Below are positions 23,701 to 35,618 of a stretch of 64,000 nucleotides of DNA, piece by piece. The first letter of the stretch is position 1; each line of letters begins with the position of its first letter. The notes below the pieces were generated by a model that made no database searches, was not told the DNA's origin, and saw only the letters and a program-made list of their open reading frames with translations. The DNA comes from Nyssa sinensis (lineage: Eukaryota; Streptophyta; Magnoliopsida; Cornales; Nyssaceae), in NCBI GenBank assembly GCA_008638375.1, contig CM018031.1, forward strand, positions 5,356,062 through 5,420,061. Reading direction: 5' to 3'. A program made the translations under genes and the position numbers.

Positions 23701-26178
23701 TTGGAGAAAATCGAGTAATCCACAAGCTCCTAAGAGGATTGCTTTTGCAGTCAACATTATGAATTGCTTTCCCTTCGGATGAAAGATCATAATTGTTATT
23801 CTCAGCACTGTTGGTCTTACGCTTACCAAGAGAGGAATTGGATGACCTCACTACATCTTTTCCCTTGCCACATGCTAGGTTGCATGACGTTTTATGCTCT
23901 CCCGAGTAAGTCTTGCAGATTTCCTGGGTGGAAGCAATATTTGAGGACAAAATCCCGGGCTGTATTGAGGGGCCTCCATCTCCAGATAGAAGGAACTGTT
24001 TGCATTTATCATTCTTCCCATGGCAATTTATTGGAGTAATACTGGCACGTGTTTTGTCAGCCAGCACAACTTCTTTAGAACCTCCAACTGGATAATTGCC
24101 AATACACATACTAGTTTCCTGCACCTTTGCTTTTGAACAATACAGGGACTGGAAAACAGTTTGGAAGCCCAAATTTCTACTCCCAGGATCATGGCTTTTG
24201 TTGCATGGGATGATTCCCTGATCATGATTCTCATGCCCATAATTAGGATGGGAAAGGGAAAGAGTAAGAGAAGGAGCCTCATCTTGATTGGATTTATTTA
24301 AGCCCTTCACCATGTTTGATATCCAATTCATAAAAGAGCTATCTTGTCTGATAACAGAAGTCGAAGCAGGACTTTCTTGGATTTGTTTCTTGACTGTTTT
24401 ACTCCCAACAATCAACTGTTGTTCAAAGCTCCATTGCCTCTTTCCAGTAGAAAATAACCCAGCACCATTACAACTTTCGACGCTCTCATGGCTGTCATCC
24501 TCCTCTTTGGACATTCTTTCATCAACATCTCTATCAGATAAAGCCTTTTCTTTGCCTTTCCTGCTGCACAAATGGATTCTACTATTCGTTGGAGAAGCTT
24601 CAAGTTGAACAGACTTGTCCCTTGGAACTCTCTCTTCACTCTGCCCACAATCATCATTACTAATAGGTCGCCATAAATCATTTTCACCTGTGAACTCTAG
24701 CTTTTCCAGAGGCGAAGCACTCGTAGAACCATGAGTTTTCATTTTACTCCCTTCATCAATAACTAAAGCTAATTGATCGGGTCTTCTGCCTGGGGAGGTT
24801 GAGTTTGACACTAGATTACCAAAAGCCTCACACTGTTCCAAAGAATGAACATCAGCAGCCAAAGAAACTTCAAAGCCCAACATCTGACTGTCACTAGCAA
24901 CATCTCCAATTCTACCACCAGGATCAGTTATTGTCACTATATTGCACTCCCTGGACAATGGCTCCCTTTGTGTCAATTCAGGTCTGCGCTCATTGATTCC
25001 GAGTGCTAGAAAATCAGTAGTTCTCTGATTTCCCTGACCTGCAGGAGACCCAGGACTTCAAGAACATGTCGTGTTGAAGGAAAAGAAGAAAGCCCCCATT
25101 TGCATCAACAAAAGGGAAACCAGATTGAGAAAATGGCTCAATAATAAGCAGGATAGAAAGAATCAAGGCTCTTCAGGTTATATTCATTCAATTTAAAGCA
25201 TAGCAGATTAGTAATAAATTTTATAATTTCTATTATTCCCTAAACACAAGCTATGGGAGTTTCTGGAACCATTTTGGAAACTATTTTCCCAGTTACTAAA
25301 TGAAGTCAAACACTAGCATTATGCACCTGCATCGTCTTCCATAGTTTCACTAATATTAGTCATTTGAATTTCATTTGAACGGCATACCCTCCCTTCATTT
25401 TCTCTTATATTTTCAGCCTTTTGATTGATATATAGAACAGATGCTCCCTCCAGAGTCTTCATTTCCTCCATGTCACCACTAGTTCCTGCCAAACAAGGGT
25501 CAGCATTCTGAGCACCAAGAAAAAGGAAATAAAGAAAGAAAGAAAAACGCGCACACACACGCACACATATATAAAGGAACCCAAGTTTATTCGAGGATAT
25601 ATTGATAATTCTGCAAATAATAATCCAAGAAAAGAAGAATCATTACTTGTATGGTGTTCATGACTTGATCCAACTACTGGCATTACGCCAGCACTGCTTC
25701 CAGGAGAACTAGTCATACTAGCTCTGTTGCCAACTTCACTCTCCACATGAACTGCTGCTTGCGAAGTAAACAAATCTCTCTTCTCTAAAGGTTTTTCATC
25801 ATTAGTTTCCCTGGATGTGATGCTTAGTGGTGGTGAAAGAATCGTATTTCTTGGTCCCACATCCCACAGAAGAGAGGGTGTTTTCTCAGCTAAGCTGCAG
25901 TCAGTGCATTTGAGACTCAAACCTTTGTGTGGGGACCAAACTAATTCAGTCAGGGGGTCAGATGGCACAAATGTCATGTCAAATCGTGAACTTGCATTAA
26001 CACCTGCACCTGAATCATTGTTTGATCTTGTCTTAATAGACTGATTGGAATAACCCAGAGCAAGTCCTAAATCAGTCACTGGTTCCTTCTCATCATTGTC
26101 GACATTCATCATAAGCTGGATAATGTCTTCGGTAGGCAATCCTGAAACACCAACTAAATCCAGGTCAGTCTTTGCCAT
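20443..26178 (-). CDS. TZP: TZP: tandem zinc-knuckle / PLUS3 domain nuclear protein
   Basis: In Arabidopsis TZP is a nuclear regulator of light- and photoperiod-dependent growth that works with phytochrome. Six exons on the minus strand: 25647-26178, 25327-25485, 22722-25038, 21811-21923, 21522-21634 and 20443-20550. Every junction is in phase, giving 3,342 bases and 1,113 residues. Two CX2CX4HX4C zinc knuckles lie close together: CFFCGRSGHDLRDC (about 813-826) and CIRCFQLDHWAISC (about 852-865). The C-terminal PLUS3 domain follows, with LKWMNSQISLPHLNGFF, RLRLGKGEGPGGTGYYVAC and DVGGIKCPVESRYVSNHDF. It ends with GGKIPSEDDLKLKFEERRR, which matches the family tail. The long serine/asparagine-rich middle is probably disordered. 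The start MAKTDLDLVGVSGLPTEDI is the first in-frame Met after a possible acceptor (tttag at about 26,193), so a leader intron is likely. Arabidopsis TZP is shorter as I remember it; the extra length lies mainly in the low-complexity middle. Confidence 0.88.
20688..20718. repeat. (AAT)n microsatellite in the last TZP intron
   Basis: A trinucleotide run of about ten units between exons 5 and 6. It is likely to be length-variable. Confidence 0.9.
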
Positions 26179-26192
26179 GGCTGCGACACTAC

Positions 26193-27227
26193 CTAAAACC
26201 CTGGTGCGACAAGCAAACCACATCCGCAAGAAATATAAATATATAGTTGTCCATGTGGTGGCAAGTTTCACAAAACAATGCCTGTGAAATCTAGAGCCAG
26301 AAATTGAAATCACATGCTGGTACAGAGAGTGGGATAACTGATACAACTTGAATACCAAAGTGTCTCTGACAGATTTTGGAGACGAATTCTCCTGTGATTC
26401 CCAATCATTTTTTTTTTTCAAATGAAATGCATAAGAATAAGAAGGCCATGCTAGAGAAAAGTAATAAAAATGTCATTTTATCTATGAAAAAGAGAGACAT
26501 TAACCCCATCTGTCCATCCGTACTTTTAGAGAGCATACATATCAAATATATGTGAATCATAAGTGGGGCCTTAATAATCCACCTACCAAATGCTTCATCA
26601 ACTACTAGACCTCTAATAAAGTAGGGATATGTATGTCAAAGTTGAAATCTATCCACTGGTGCACATGAAAGCTATGTGTAGGAAAAAATCGATTACTCAA
26701 GTGTTGGCTGCACTTTTGCAAGGTGTTAGGAGTAGACTGGACACAGACCTAACCTTTGGCTTTGTTTTTCCACAAACTGGATCCTTATAGACTTGACCCA
26801 TGTTCCCATGCCTGATAGCTACATGACATATATTTAGTTACCTTAATAACTTAGTATCTCAATATCGTTAGTGATGTTCATTCCAACTGGTTGGAGTGTT
26901 CACTCAGAACCCCAGTCCTCTTAAGAGTATGAAAACTATTCAACTTCCACACTAAGCAAAAGCAAATTGACTGAGAAATTAGAGAGTATTATGGCCTTCT
27001 GATCGCATCATAATACAGGAAGTGCTTCAAAAATCAAGAATTTACAATACCACAATGACAAAAGCATGTACACTGGTTTCCTTTTGCATAACCTATAGCT
27101 TGTCTAATACATTGCCAAACTCGAGAAACACTCATCTTAACTAGTATTTTGGTTCAGATATATAACATGGCTGCTTTTCGCCATTCCTTTCAATCTAGTG
27201 CCATAGTTTTCATAAATATGATAAGTC
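26193..27227. other. TZP 5' flank
   Basis: No coding sequence is visible. It probably contains the TZP leader exon(s) and promoter, but I cannot place the transcription start. Confidence 0.45.
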
Positions 27228-28803
27228 TGTCACGACCCGCAACCCACCCCCTACGGATTAACGGATCGCGACCATCCGACCCAGCCCTTTCGGCGAACCA
27301 GACCTACTCATCCTGTTACACTACCATTAGTGCAACTAGCATGTAACATAGCGGAAGGCAATAAAGTCAAAAAGGACACATGTTCATACCAGTTCGCTAA
27401 TATAAAAGTATGGTCTGTGAAATTTCTAAGTCATCACCTCATCCCCAGGACGTGGATACACGGAAGTGCTACAAGATTGTACTACTAATATCTTTACTTT
27501 GTTAAAATGTCCAATCTCTAACCGGAGTCTCCTACCTTCTGTCCTCTGTATCATTCCCTGAAAAATATATATAACTAGGAGTGAGCTACACAAGCTTAGT
27601 AAGTCCCCTACCCTGCTATGTGTACAAGATTTGAAAGAAACTGAGTAACAAGAATATGATAGCCAGTCAATATCATACAACAATCTCAGCTCAGCAACGA
27701 ATATCAACTGATCAATGATACAAATGATAATCAAAGTAACAATCATAGCTCATTAAGGAATATCAATGATCAGGACAAACAATCAAAGCTCGTCAATGAA
27801 TCTCAAATAATCATAGTACGTACTCAATAAACGTTGAGCAACTACCTGATCATTTATACAAGAATATGATCAAACAATGAATCTCAATAAAAAGATAATG
27901 ATGTCAAATCTGGTGTATGCTCTCTGCTACCCCTCTCTCAAGGCAAGGAACTGCTACCCCTCTCTTGGGGCTTTTCTACATATCCAGATGGAATTGTGAC
28001 TGAGCACAAATCCGGCACTGATAAAATAGCAAGATCATGCTACTCCACGGAAAAGAATGTGGAGCATAACTGGTTCAAGGCAACATAATATAACTATAAC
28101 TTTTTACGGATATGTTACCGGGCTGCCGAGAACAACAATATCTGGCCTCTCTCGACTCTACGTACAACACATGTACGAAATCTCATGAATCAGAAGATAA
28201 CATCATCAAATGATATGGAAATCAAGAGCAAGATACAACATCCTGGCTAAGCTACTCCATTGGGAAGCAATATCCCATAGTGGAATCATAAAGAATCTGA
28301 TATGATAAATAAGAGTACAAATACGTATAGAAAAACTGTGACATGGCTAGGAATGTACTACATGCAGAGGTTGGGTATTACTTACATTTTTCTGTCCCAA
28401 GTAAATCAAGCTATTCCCTTTTTCTCTCTGACGCTCTTGTCATTCGAAAAATGTACTCAGTCTATAGCCATAATCGATCTATGCTATGTATTCAATATGT
28501 CTATCATGACTTAAGTATTTATTTACTAATTTAGACCTCGTCATTGTCTCCAGAACATCAAATAAAATTAGTCTAGGCTTTTACGAATCTCAATTTGGAC
28601 TCCTAGATTGAAAAGGGCAAAATAGTCATTTACACTTTTACGTGTCTAATTTTTCGGGACTTAATTTCACAAAATGAATCCCGCCATGGGATCCGAAATG
28701 CTCCAAAACCTTGGGTTACACTATCGTTTTACTTAATTTGGACATCGGGCTATTGTGGAATTACCTTAAATTAATTAATTTAATTATATAATTCTTCGTA
28801 TTA

Positions 28804-28834
<31 letters not shown>

Positions 28835-28857
28835 TTTTTTTAAATCAGATTATTCAC

Positions 28858-28950
28858 AAGATAGTTCAGTAGCTCAGTGGCCATTCACTGTGCCTTAAGG
28901 TTCCTTTCTTGCGCGCAGGTTAGTGGGTCGAACCCCACTGGCCGCTATTC
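28858..28950 (+). other. tRNA-like Pol III promoter module (SINE head or tRNA pseudogene)
   Basis: TAGCTCAGTGG (28,870-28,880) is a perfect A-box pattern. GGGTCGAACCCC (28,925-28,936) is one base from the B-box and sits in a good T-arm hairpin (agtggg / cccact). The spacing of about 45 bases fits a tRNA-derived promoter. The anticodon region and acceptor stem do not fold into a proper tRNA. A CT run and a T8 stretch follow, which could end Pol III transcription. Most likely it is a SINE head captured in the large LTR. Confidence 0.5.
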
Positions 28951-29499
28951 TCTCTCTCTCTCTCTTTTTTTTCTTCTTCATTTAAGCCAAACGATGGCGT
29001 TTGGGTTACAGCAACCAAGGCCCCTACCTCGCGACTTTCCGGTAGTCCCTTCAGGTGGCCTTTCCGGCGCTGGTCGCCGGAAGACGTAACAACCCACTCT
29101 TTAATGCTATTTTAACGTCCAAAATTTTCTATTTTTACATCAAATGAATCCTAAGATCCTAAGAAAGCTTTTAGAACAATTTTTAACCTAAAATAATCTA
29201 GTTTTTCACACCCAAATCACCTTCTCCAGCGTTGCACCAATGAGGGAAATTTTGGCCATTAAATGGTCATTTTTGCACCATTTTCTATCATTCCAGTTGG
29301 ATTAATTTCCTAACAAGCTTTCCTACTCATTCTTAGTTTCAAAATTTAATTTAGTTTAACCTTCATAAAGTTGCCATTTTAGCCGTGAGCTACAAGCTCA
29401 GTTCCTCACTTTTTCTTTTCTATTTTATCTCTAATTACTTCTAACCATTCTCAAAATAATACCTAATTCTCGCACAGCTTCAAGCTCCAAAATTTTCCT

Positions 29500-29591
29500 C
29501 TTCTTCCTCCTTTTTCCACTATCTTTCTGTGCTTTAGCTCCTTCTGCTTTTCTTTTGCTTCTTCTTCCTTTCTACTCTCTTTTGTGCTTCA

Positions 29592-29642
<51 letters not shown>

Positions 29643-29779
29643 CTATCTCTCTCTCTTTTCTATCTCTGTTTACTTATTTCATGTTGCAGCTAAATTAGAT
29701 ATGTATATATATATATATCTTTCTGTGCTTTAGGTCCTGCTTTTCTCTTGCTTCTTCTTCCTTTCTTCTCTCTTTTGTG

Positions 29780-29826
<47 letters not shown>

Positions 29827-29885
29827 TTTCTATCTCTGTTTACTTATTTCCTGTTGCAGCTAAATTAGATATGTGTATATATACA
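29500..29885 (+). repeat. Tandem duplication of about 190 bases with (CT)n runs inside the solo LTR
   Basis: Two copies run 'ctttctgtgctttag', 'cttcttcttcctttc', a (TC)n run (29,592-29,640 and 29,784-29,823), 'gtttacttatttc', 'gttgcagctaaattagatat'. They differ by a few substitutions and in the CT length. Confidence 0.8.
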
Positions 29886-30397
29886 CACTCACCCACCACC
29901 GCCACCTTTCTCTCTAGAATTCTCTGATTCTCACCGACTTAACCTCTTCTCCATTCTTCTATTACTTTCTCTAAATTTCTAATATTTTCTTTTCTTATTC
30001 CTAACTTCTTTATTTTTGCTTTCCTTTTATTATTTTAATTTATTTTATTTTATTGTTTTTCTTATCACATGTCACCCACTTATATATTTTCATTTCTTTT
30101 TATTTTATTTCATTTCATTTCATTTCTTTTATTATTTTATTATCTTATATATATATAAAAAATATATATCTTTAATTCTTTATATTTATATATATATATA
30201 TGTATATTTAAATACACATCTATTTTCACTCACGTGCACTTCCCTCGTAAATATCGGGTTTTCGGCATGACAGCCCTCGGATATTTGAAAGTGCCTGTCC
30301 TTTATCCTCATGCTTCGTTTGCTGAACTGGTCATTAACTTGTCATGGCCCGGTTTAATTCGGGTCAGTTACAATCTAACTCGGGTCGGGGTATTACA

Positions 30398-33300
30398 TAA
30401 GCCATTATGCATTATCATGCTACGAAAATCAAAATCATTTTTCCCATCTCCCCTTCTATTGCGTTTTAAGTTGCTCAGTTACCAACATTGTTAAATAGGA
30501 CATGAAGAATAAGAAAAAGCCTGATGCACGACGACAAGTGCTGATCCTTACATAAAAATAGAGGAGACATTGAATTGCGTGAACTATTAATTATAACCAC
30601 CAGTGGTCTATGTAATATATCCAGCTCCTCCCTTGGGGAAAGGTCCAAAACCCAAGTCCAGGTAGTGTTAGAGAGACATGGGATTTATTTTATTTTTGGG
30701 TTGGAGATGTTGGGGGGGAAGAGAGGGGGGGCCGGGGGTAGTTACAATAGGGGTAGGGCTACTCCCCATCGTGTGTAGCCCACACTGTTGTTATGCAGTT
30801 ATACCATATACACCAAAGAGACTACAACAGAAGCTGTTTGTCATGCAATCAATGAAAAGGATCATCTAATAGGGAGTTACATTGGCGGGTTCTAAATGTT
30901 TGAAAATAGTGCTTGGCAAGTTGTACAATTCAAATGGTCTAAAATCATCCTATCACAATGGTTTTTTGCCCACACATTTTCCTTCTTAAGGAATCTAAGG
31001 ATCATCTAATAGGGAGTCTGCACCACTCTAAAACGTGGCATTCCAACAAATAAACTGAATAGTGATGTAGCCAAAAAACAATGCATCTACCGCACTTTGT
31101 TGTATGGGTATTTCCAAGGTATCTTCAAATCAAAATCAAAGTTCAAACTAGTACTAGTCATAGAACCAATCAGACAATCCGTGGCCTGATTAGGTAATAA
31201 TTTTAAGTGATGCCTTGACTACACAGTCTACACGACAAAAGCTATAAGGATAACAATCACTTTTCCCTTTCTTTCTCACATGAAGAAGCTTTCTAGGGAA
31301 CTTCCTTCACCTAAGAGTCAGCCATTTTACAAAAAAACTCCTTGACTTGGTCAATACATACCAAAAGGCCCACAAATAAATAATTCCTTAAGAACATTTG
31401 TGTCAACTAATCATTCTAAGACACCTTGGTTAAAGACGCTCAACGAAGAGGTTGTTGCCTACAGTGGCGGTCCTGGCAGATCCAGAAATTACACTTAGGG
31501 GGGCAAAAGTATTGACATCAAAGTTTAGAGGGACTTTTATGAGTGTATAAAAAAAACTTGGGAGGTCAAGTCCTTTTTTTGTTTTTTAAATTCTAACAAA
31601 ATATAGGGAAAAAAAATACATTTCCAAACCTTTTTTTTTTTTTGGGGGGGGGACATGGCCCCCCTTAATCCTCCTCCTCCCTCCACCAAGGTGTCTCCAG
31701 TTTTGAGAAGAAAGAAGTATTATATATTTGAAGAAGGGATCATGATATGATGTAATTGTCAAAACAAATTAAAATTTTTATATAATTTGTAATTATTCTC
31801 AATATAGAGATTCTTACAGCTTATTGAACTGTATGCTATAAGAATTGAGTTTTGGTACACTTAAAAAAGAATCCGAATACTTGTTCTACAAACTCTTATG
31901 TTGTATTTTAACTCTCAGGATTCTCTTTTCTTTTATTCCAATCGATTATTTTCCTAGATAGTATTAAAAATCGTATTCTTCAATAAAACCTGATTTCCCT
32001 AGCACAACTTGCAGCATAAAGAGAGATTGATCGTATTTATCATGTGCCAAATTAAGTAATATACATCATAATAATTATTATAATACAAACCAATAAAATC
32101 CTAAAAAAATATAGTAGCGTTATGGCCAAAGAAAAATTCCCCCGTTTGGTAGCTGAGAAAATGAGGAAAAAAGAAAAGAAAACCGAGCTGTAGAGAGTCT
32201 GAGGTTGTGTTGATTTTACCAGAAAATTTAAAACTCACATCAACTAGGCTAAACTTTTGGGGGAAAAATAACTTCAATTATTTTCTTTTCTTACATTTTC
32301 TCAACAACCAAACAGAAGAAAAATACCAGGAAAACACTATCATAATCAAATTAAAGGATACCCATTAAAGAAAAACGTAATTAACGGAGACCCACGTACC
32401 TATTACAGATTAAATCCATTGAATTTGCTTTCCTTCATGATCAAACCTTTTGCTTGATATTCCTTTATTGCTACATATAGAACTTCAAATTCAAGAAACT
32501 AAGTACGACCCAAAAGAAGCACAAGTACTATCAAACTATAAGTAGAAGAGAGAATTAGGAGAGAGAAAGTTGGCTTTGCCGACTTCGAATCTGCCATGCG
32601 TACAGATACCTCAGTTACATGTTGAAGCTCTCACACCAAGTTTTGGATATTAGTGGTTGAAAATCTGCCACGTAGACATATTGCATGCCAGTGACAGTCT
32701 AGACTCAAAGAATGTGTCTTTTATAATAAAAAATTAACACAAACACAAAACAGAAAACATAAAGAAATCACACTTTCTGTTTTATTAATCACATAAAAGT
32801 AACGTTACATGTGATTAATAAATGATTAATGGGTTGAATGTAATGCAATTACAGTGTAATACAAATTGTTGGAACTTGGAAGAAGTTTCTGGTATGGCTA
32901 GGAATATGTGTTTCTTACACGTGGCACTCTTGAAATTCCTGGACCAATATCACAATGCTTTAGACGGAAGAAAATAGAAAGAAAATGAAAGGAGGGAAAT
33001 GGAAACTGGAAAGAGATATTATCTTATATTTTATTTAAAAATAAATTAAAAAAAGTGAAGGTGCATAAAGTTTACTTTGTTCTTCTTCTTCTAAAAATGA
33101 GAGGAGACACGGAAAATAATTAGAGAATAAGTAATAACCTATTTTGTTCTTACTTTTTTGAACAAGTGATATCTTATATATGATTTCTTTTTTTTTTCTC
33201 TGTTTTTTTTTTTTTTTTGTGAAAAAAATGTATATGCATATAGATTATTAATTTATTTTTAATATGTACTTATGTTAAAGCTGAAGTTTAAATCTCGTCA

Positions 33301-34390
33301 TGAATTATGAGTGCTAAGAAATAAGTTTAATCCAAACAGATAGTTATAGAGGTTCAAAGTCAAACGTTTTGCGAAAAAATTTAAAAAATTACCCACTAAA
33401 CTAACTGCATGTTGGTTAATCTTTTTTTTACTTGTATATTTCTTTTCTCTTTTCCTATCATAATTAATGTTATTTTCTTATTTTTTTCTTGCTTATCTAA
33501 ATTAAAGATTAAACTCATATTATTCGAGAACTTACTTAAAAAACATATATTGAAACCAAAAGGATTGTTTTTGGGAAAAAAAATGTTTTAGTAAAAAATG
33601 TATGTTCACAAGATTTTAACAATTTTATTAAAAAGATAATGCTATATTATCTAAAATATTTGACCAAAAAGATCGTTTTAAATATTGTTGCAATAAAAAA
33701 GCTGTGTTTTGAATATATGTCTTGAAATACAAAAGCGTTTTTTTTTTTAATTTTTTTTCAAAGCCTAACTAATTGTTAAGATTAATGATCTTAAATTACT
33801 GACTAATTAATAACGACCCCCTTAACTTGTACTCCCAAGCATGGAATATGATGAGCTACAATGAAGATCACCAAAACTCTTCTATCCATTGTTCACCAGT
33901 GAAAAATTAATAATGGGTTTAAGTCAAGTTTGGGTTGGGAAAATACAAGGCATTTTTAGTTACTTTTTTCTTTAGTTTGGAGAATAGGAATTGGAAGCAA
34001 TTCAGAAAATATCTGAGTATAAACTGAAAATTACCCATAAATCTATCATGAAACTTCGGTGAATTGGAGAGAAAATTAAAGAAATGTGTATGTGAAAAAT
34101 ATTTTTTTCTCCTTCACGATATCTGAAAATTTTGTGAGAAATATTTACAAAACAATGATCTGGAAAATATATTAAGAAAGAATTCAAGTTTAAGAAAAAC
34201 ATGTTTTTGGAGTTTAATTTGCATCATTATCAGACGGTTAATGAAATTTTACAAAATAAAATCCACATTATTTGAAACTATAAAAATCAATTCATGAAAG
34301 CTACTACTTATGTGGTGAGCAGTTAAGCTCTGGATCATGAAATGGTAAACCTTAGAACAAACGAGTTGACAATTTGAAGGATGTTGATAC

Positions 34391-34422
<32 letters not shown>

Positions 34423-35070
34423 TGAGATAATGTTCAAAATGGGTCCCACTTATCATATAGTCCATTTCCATTTCTAAAATAGTAAAGTCTGTAGGGGTAC
34501 TGGTCCTATCTCACACTTGTATCACGCAGCAAGTGGGTTGTAGCTTATCTCATACCACAAATGCTTTGCTTGCATATATCATCTAAGAAAGTGGTTGGGT
34601 CTCTTTCAACATTGTCTCTCCATGGAGACAGCACACGAGACATCAGCCATGCATTCCCTGTTTTCTAAATGAATCCACAGCTTAGGTTCATTTCACCATA
34701 AAGGTCTTGATAGATTGGTTTATGTGATGGTTACCATTGAAAATGACCACATTTTGATGCTTATACATATCATGGTGCATATATACACATATATAGATAG
34801 ATAAGAATTGTTTATTTCTATTATCAATTGAATTACCAATTGAACTTGGGACACTATCAAAAAATATATCTGGTGTACAAGTTCTTACAACCTTATTAGG
34901 ATAATAAATTTAAAAAATAAAAATATAAGAAAGCCATTTTACTTCAATAAGAAAAAAAAAATAGAAGTAGTGTTAGTTTCATTTTATTTTTAGAGATGAT
35001 TATCAAATCTGTTTTTATTTTTCACCTTTTATTTTTTACTTTTTACTTTTTAGTGATGATTATCAAATCC
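30398..35070. other. Intergenic sequence, no gene seen
   Basis: AT-rich sequence. One small G-rich/T-rich element at 31.46-31.69 kb is listed separately. Short frames do not resemble proteins. An (AT)n run lies at 34,394-34,412. The stretch at 34,450-34,680 is less AT-rich and contains short palindromic wording, but I could not assign it. Confidence 0.5.
31462..31692. mobile_element. Small MITE-like element, copy 1 (pair with 58.24 kb)
   Basis: It begins 'agtggcggtcctggcagatc' and has 'ggggggcaaaagtattgaca', a T-run joined to a G-run, 'ggacatggccccccttaatc', and ends near 'ccctccaccaagg'. The copy at 58.24 kb has the same order and better-preserved inverted ends (tggtggatccag / ctagatccgcca). 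It is about 230 bases and non-coding. Confidence 0.5.
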
Positions 35071-35079
35071 CTTGTCATG

Positions 35080-35440
35080 GCAGGATTTAGCCCAATGAGT
35101 TAAATATTGAGCTCGGGTTAGCCTACAGAAATCGAGCATGAATTGGGCTGGAACCCAAATTCAACCCAGCCCAATTGGACCAGGGATAATTTTGTCAAAT
35201 GACAGCCAAAGAGAGGCGGCACTGAGAACTCTCTAGATTTTTTGTCTGACTTTTAGATTTAGATTGGTATCAGTGGTCGCAATGCATCCAGTCATCGTCG
35301 GTGCCTACTTTAAGTAAAATTGTAAAACCCTAGCTAGGGTTTTTCCCTAAACGCGTATAAATTCATCCAGTCATCCAATTTTACTGTATTCCCTCGCAGT
35401 CCAGAGAGAGAGAGAGAAAGAGAGAGAATTGGAGGTGAGA
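35080..35440 (+). promoter_or_regulatory. Orphan plant promoter with telo-box and first-exon-like leader
   Basis: Several GCCCAAT/GGGCTGG-type motifs at 35,146-35,182 are followed by a palindromic telo-box AAACCCTAGCTAGGGTTT (35,325-35,342). Then come a TATA-like CGTATAAATTC (about 35,353-35,363), a pyrimidine/GA-rich leader, and a strong 5' splice site GGAG|GTGAGA at 35,434/35,435. This matches the front of a ribosomal-protein or translation-factor gene. No coding exon follows on the plus strand before the minus-strand START gene begins at 38.2 kb. Confidence 0.55.
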
Positions 35441-35578
35441 CTTTGGTTTTTACAAAAGCCATCCAACCATGCGAATTTGGATCGTCACCAAGCAAAACAT
35501 TCTTAGTTGGGTGGTTTGTGCAAAAACCAGTGTCTTTTCCTCTTCCAGTTTTGAGATGTGTTTTTGTTTTAATATATG

Positions 35579-35618
<40 letters not shown>

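Larger units (their letters stand above)
27228..30397 (+). mobile_element. Probable solo LTR, about 3.2 kb
   Basis: It starts TGTCACGACCCGC and ends GGGTCGGGGTATTACA. These are TG...CA ends whose flanks are roughly inverse of one another and are common for large plant LTRs. Short direct repeats ATAAGTC and ATAAGCC lie at the two borders but do not align exactly as a five-base target duplication. There is no protease, reverse transcriptase, integrase or gag anywhere inside, and no second LTR or PBS. That fits a solo LTR left by recombination. It carries its own tandem duplication and CT runs (annotated separately). It could instead be a non-coding element of another type. Confidence 0.6.

Noticed and set aside
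25459..26421. A 320-codon minus-strand open frame starting MKKKNDWESQ
   Set aside because: It is TZP exon 1 read through at both ends; the upstream part and the tail past the donor at 25,646 lack homology, and the exon structure with MAKTDLD as start fits phase.
28858..28950. A functional tRNA gene
   Set aside because: A and B boxes and a T-arm are present, but no acceptor stem or anticodon arm can be drawn.
30016..30270. An 84-codon hydrophobic frame resembling a membrane protein
   Set aside because: It is produced by T-rich, low-complexity sequence at the end of the solo LTR.
34450..34690. A candidate second microRNA hairpin because of palindromic wording and lower AT content
   Set aside because: No known mature microRNA matched and I could not draw a stable hairpin by eye.
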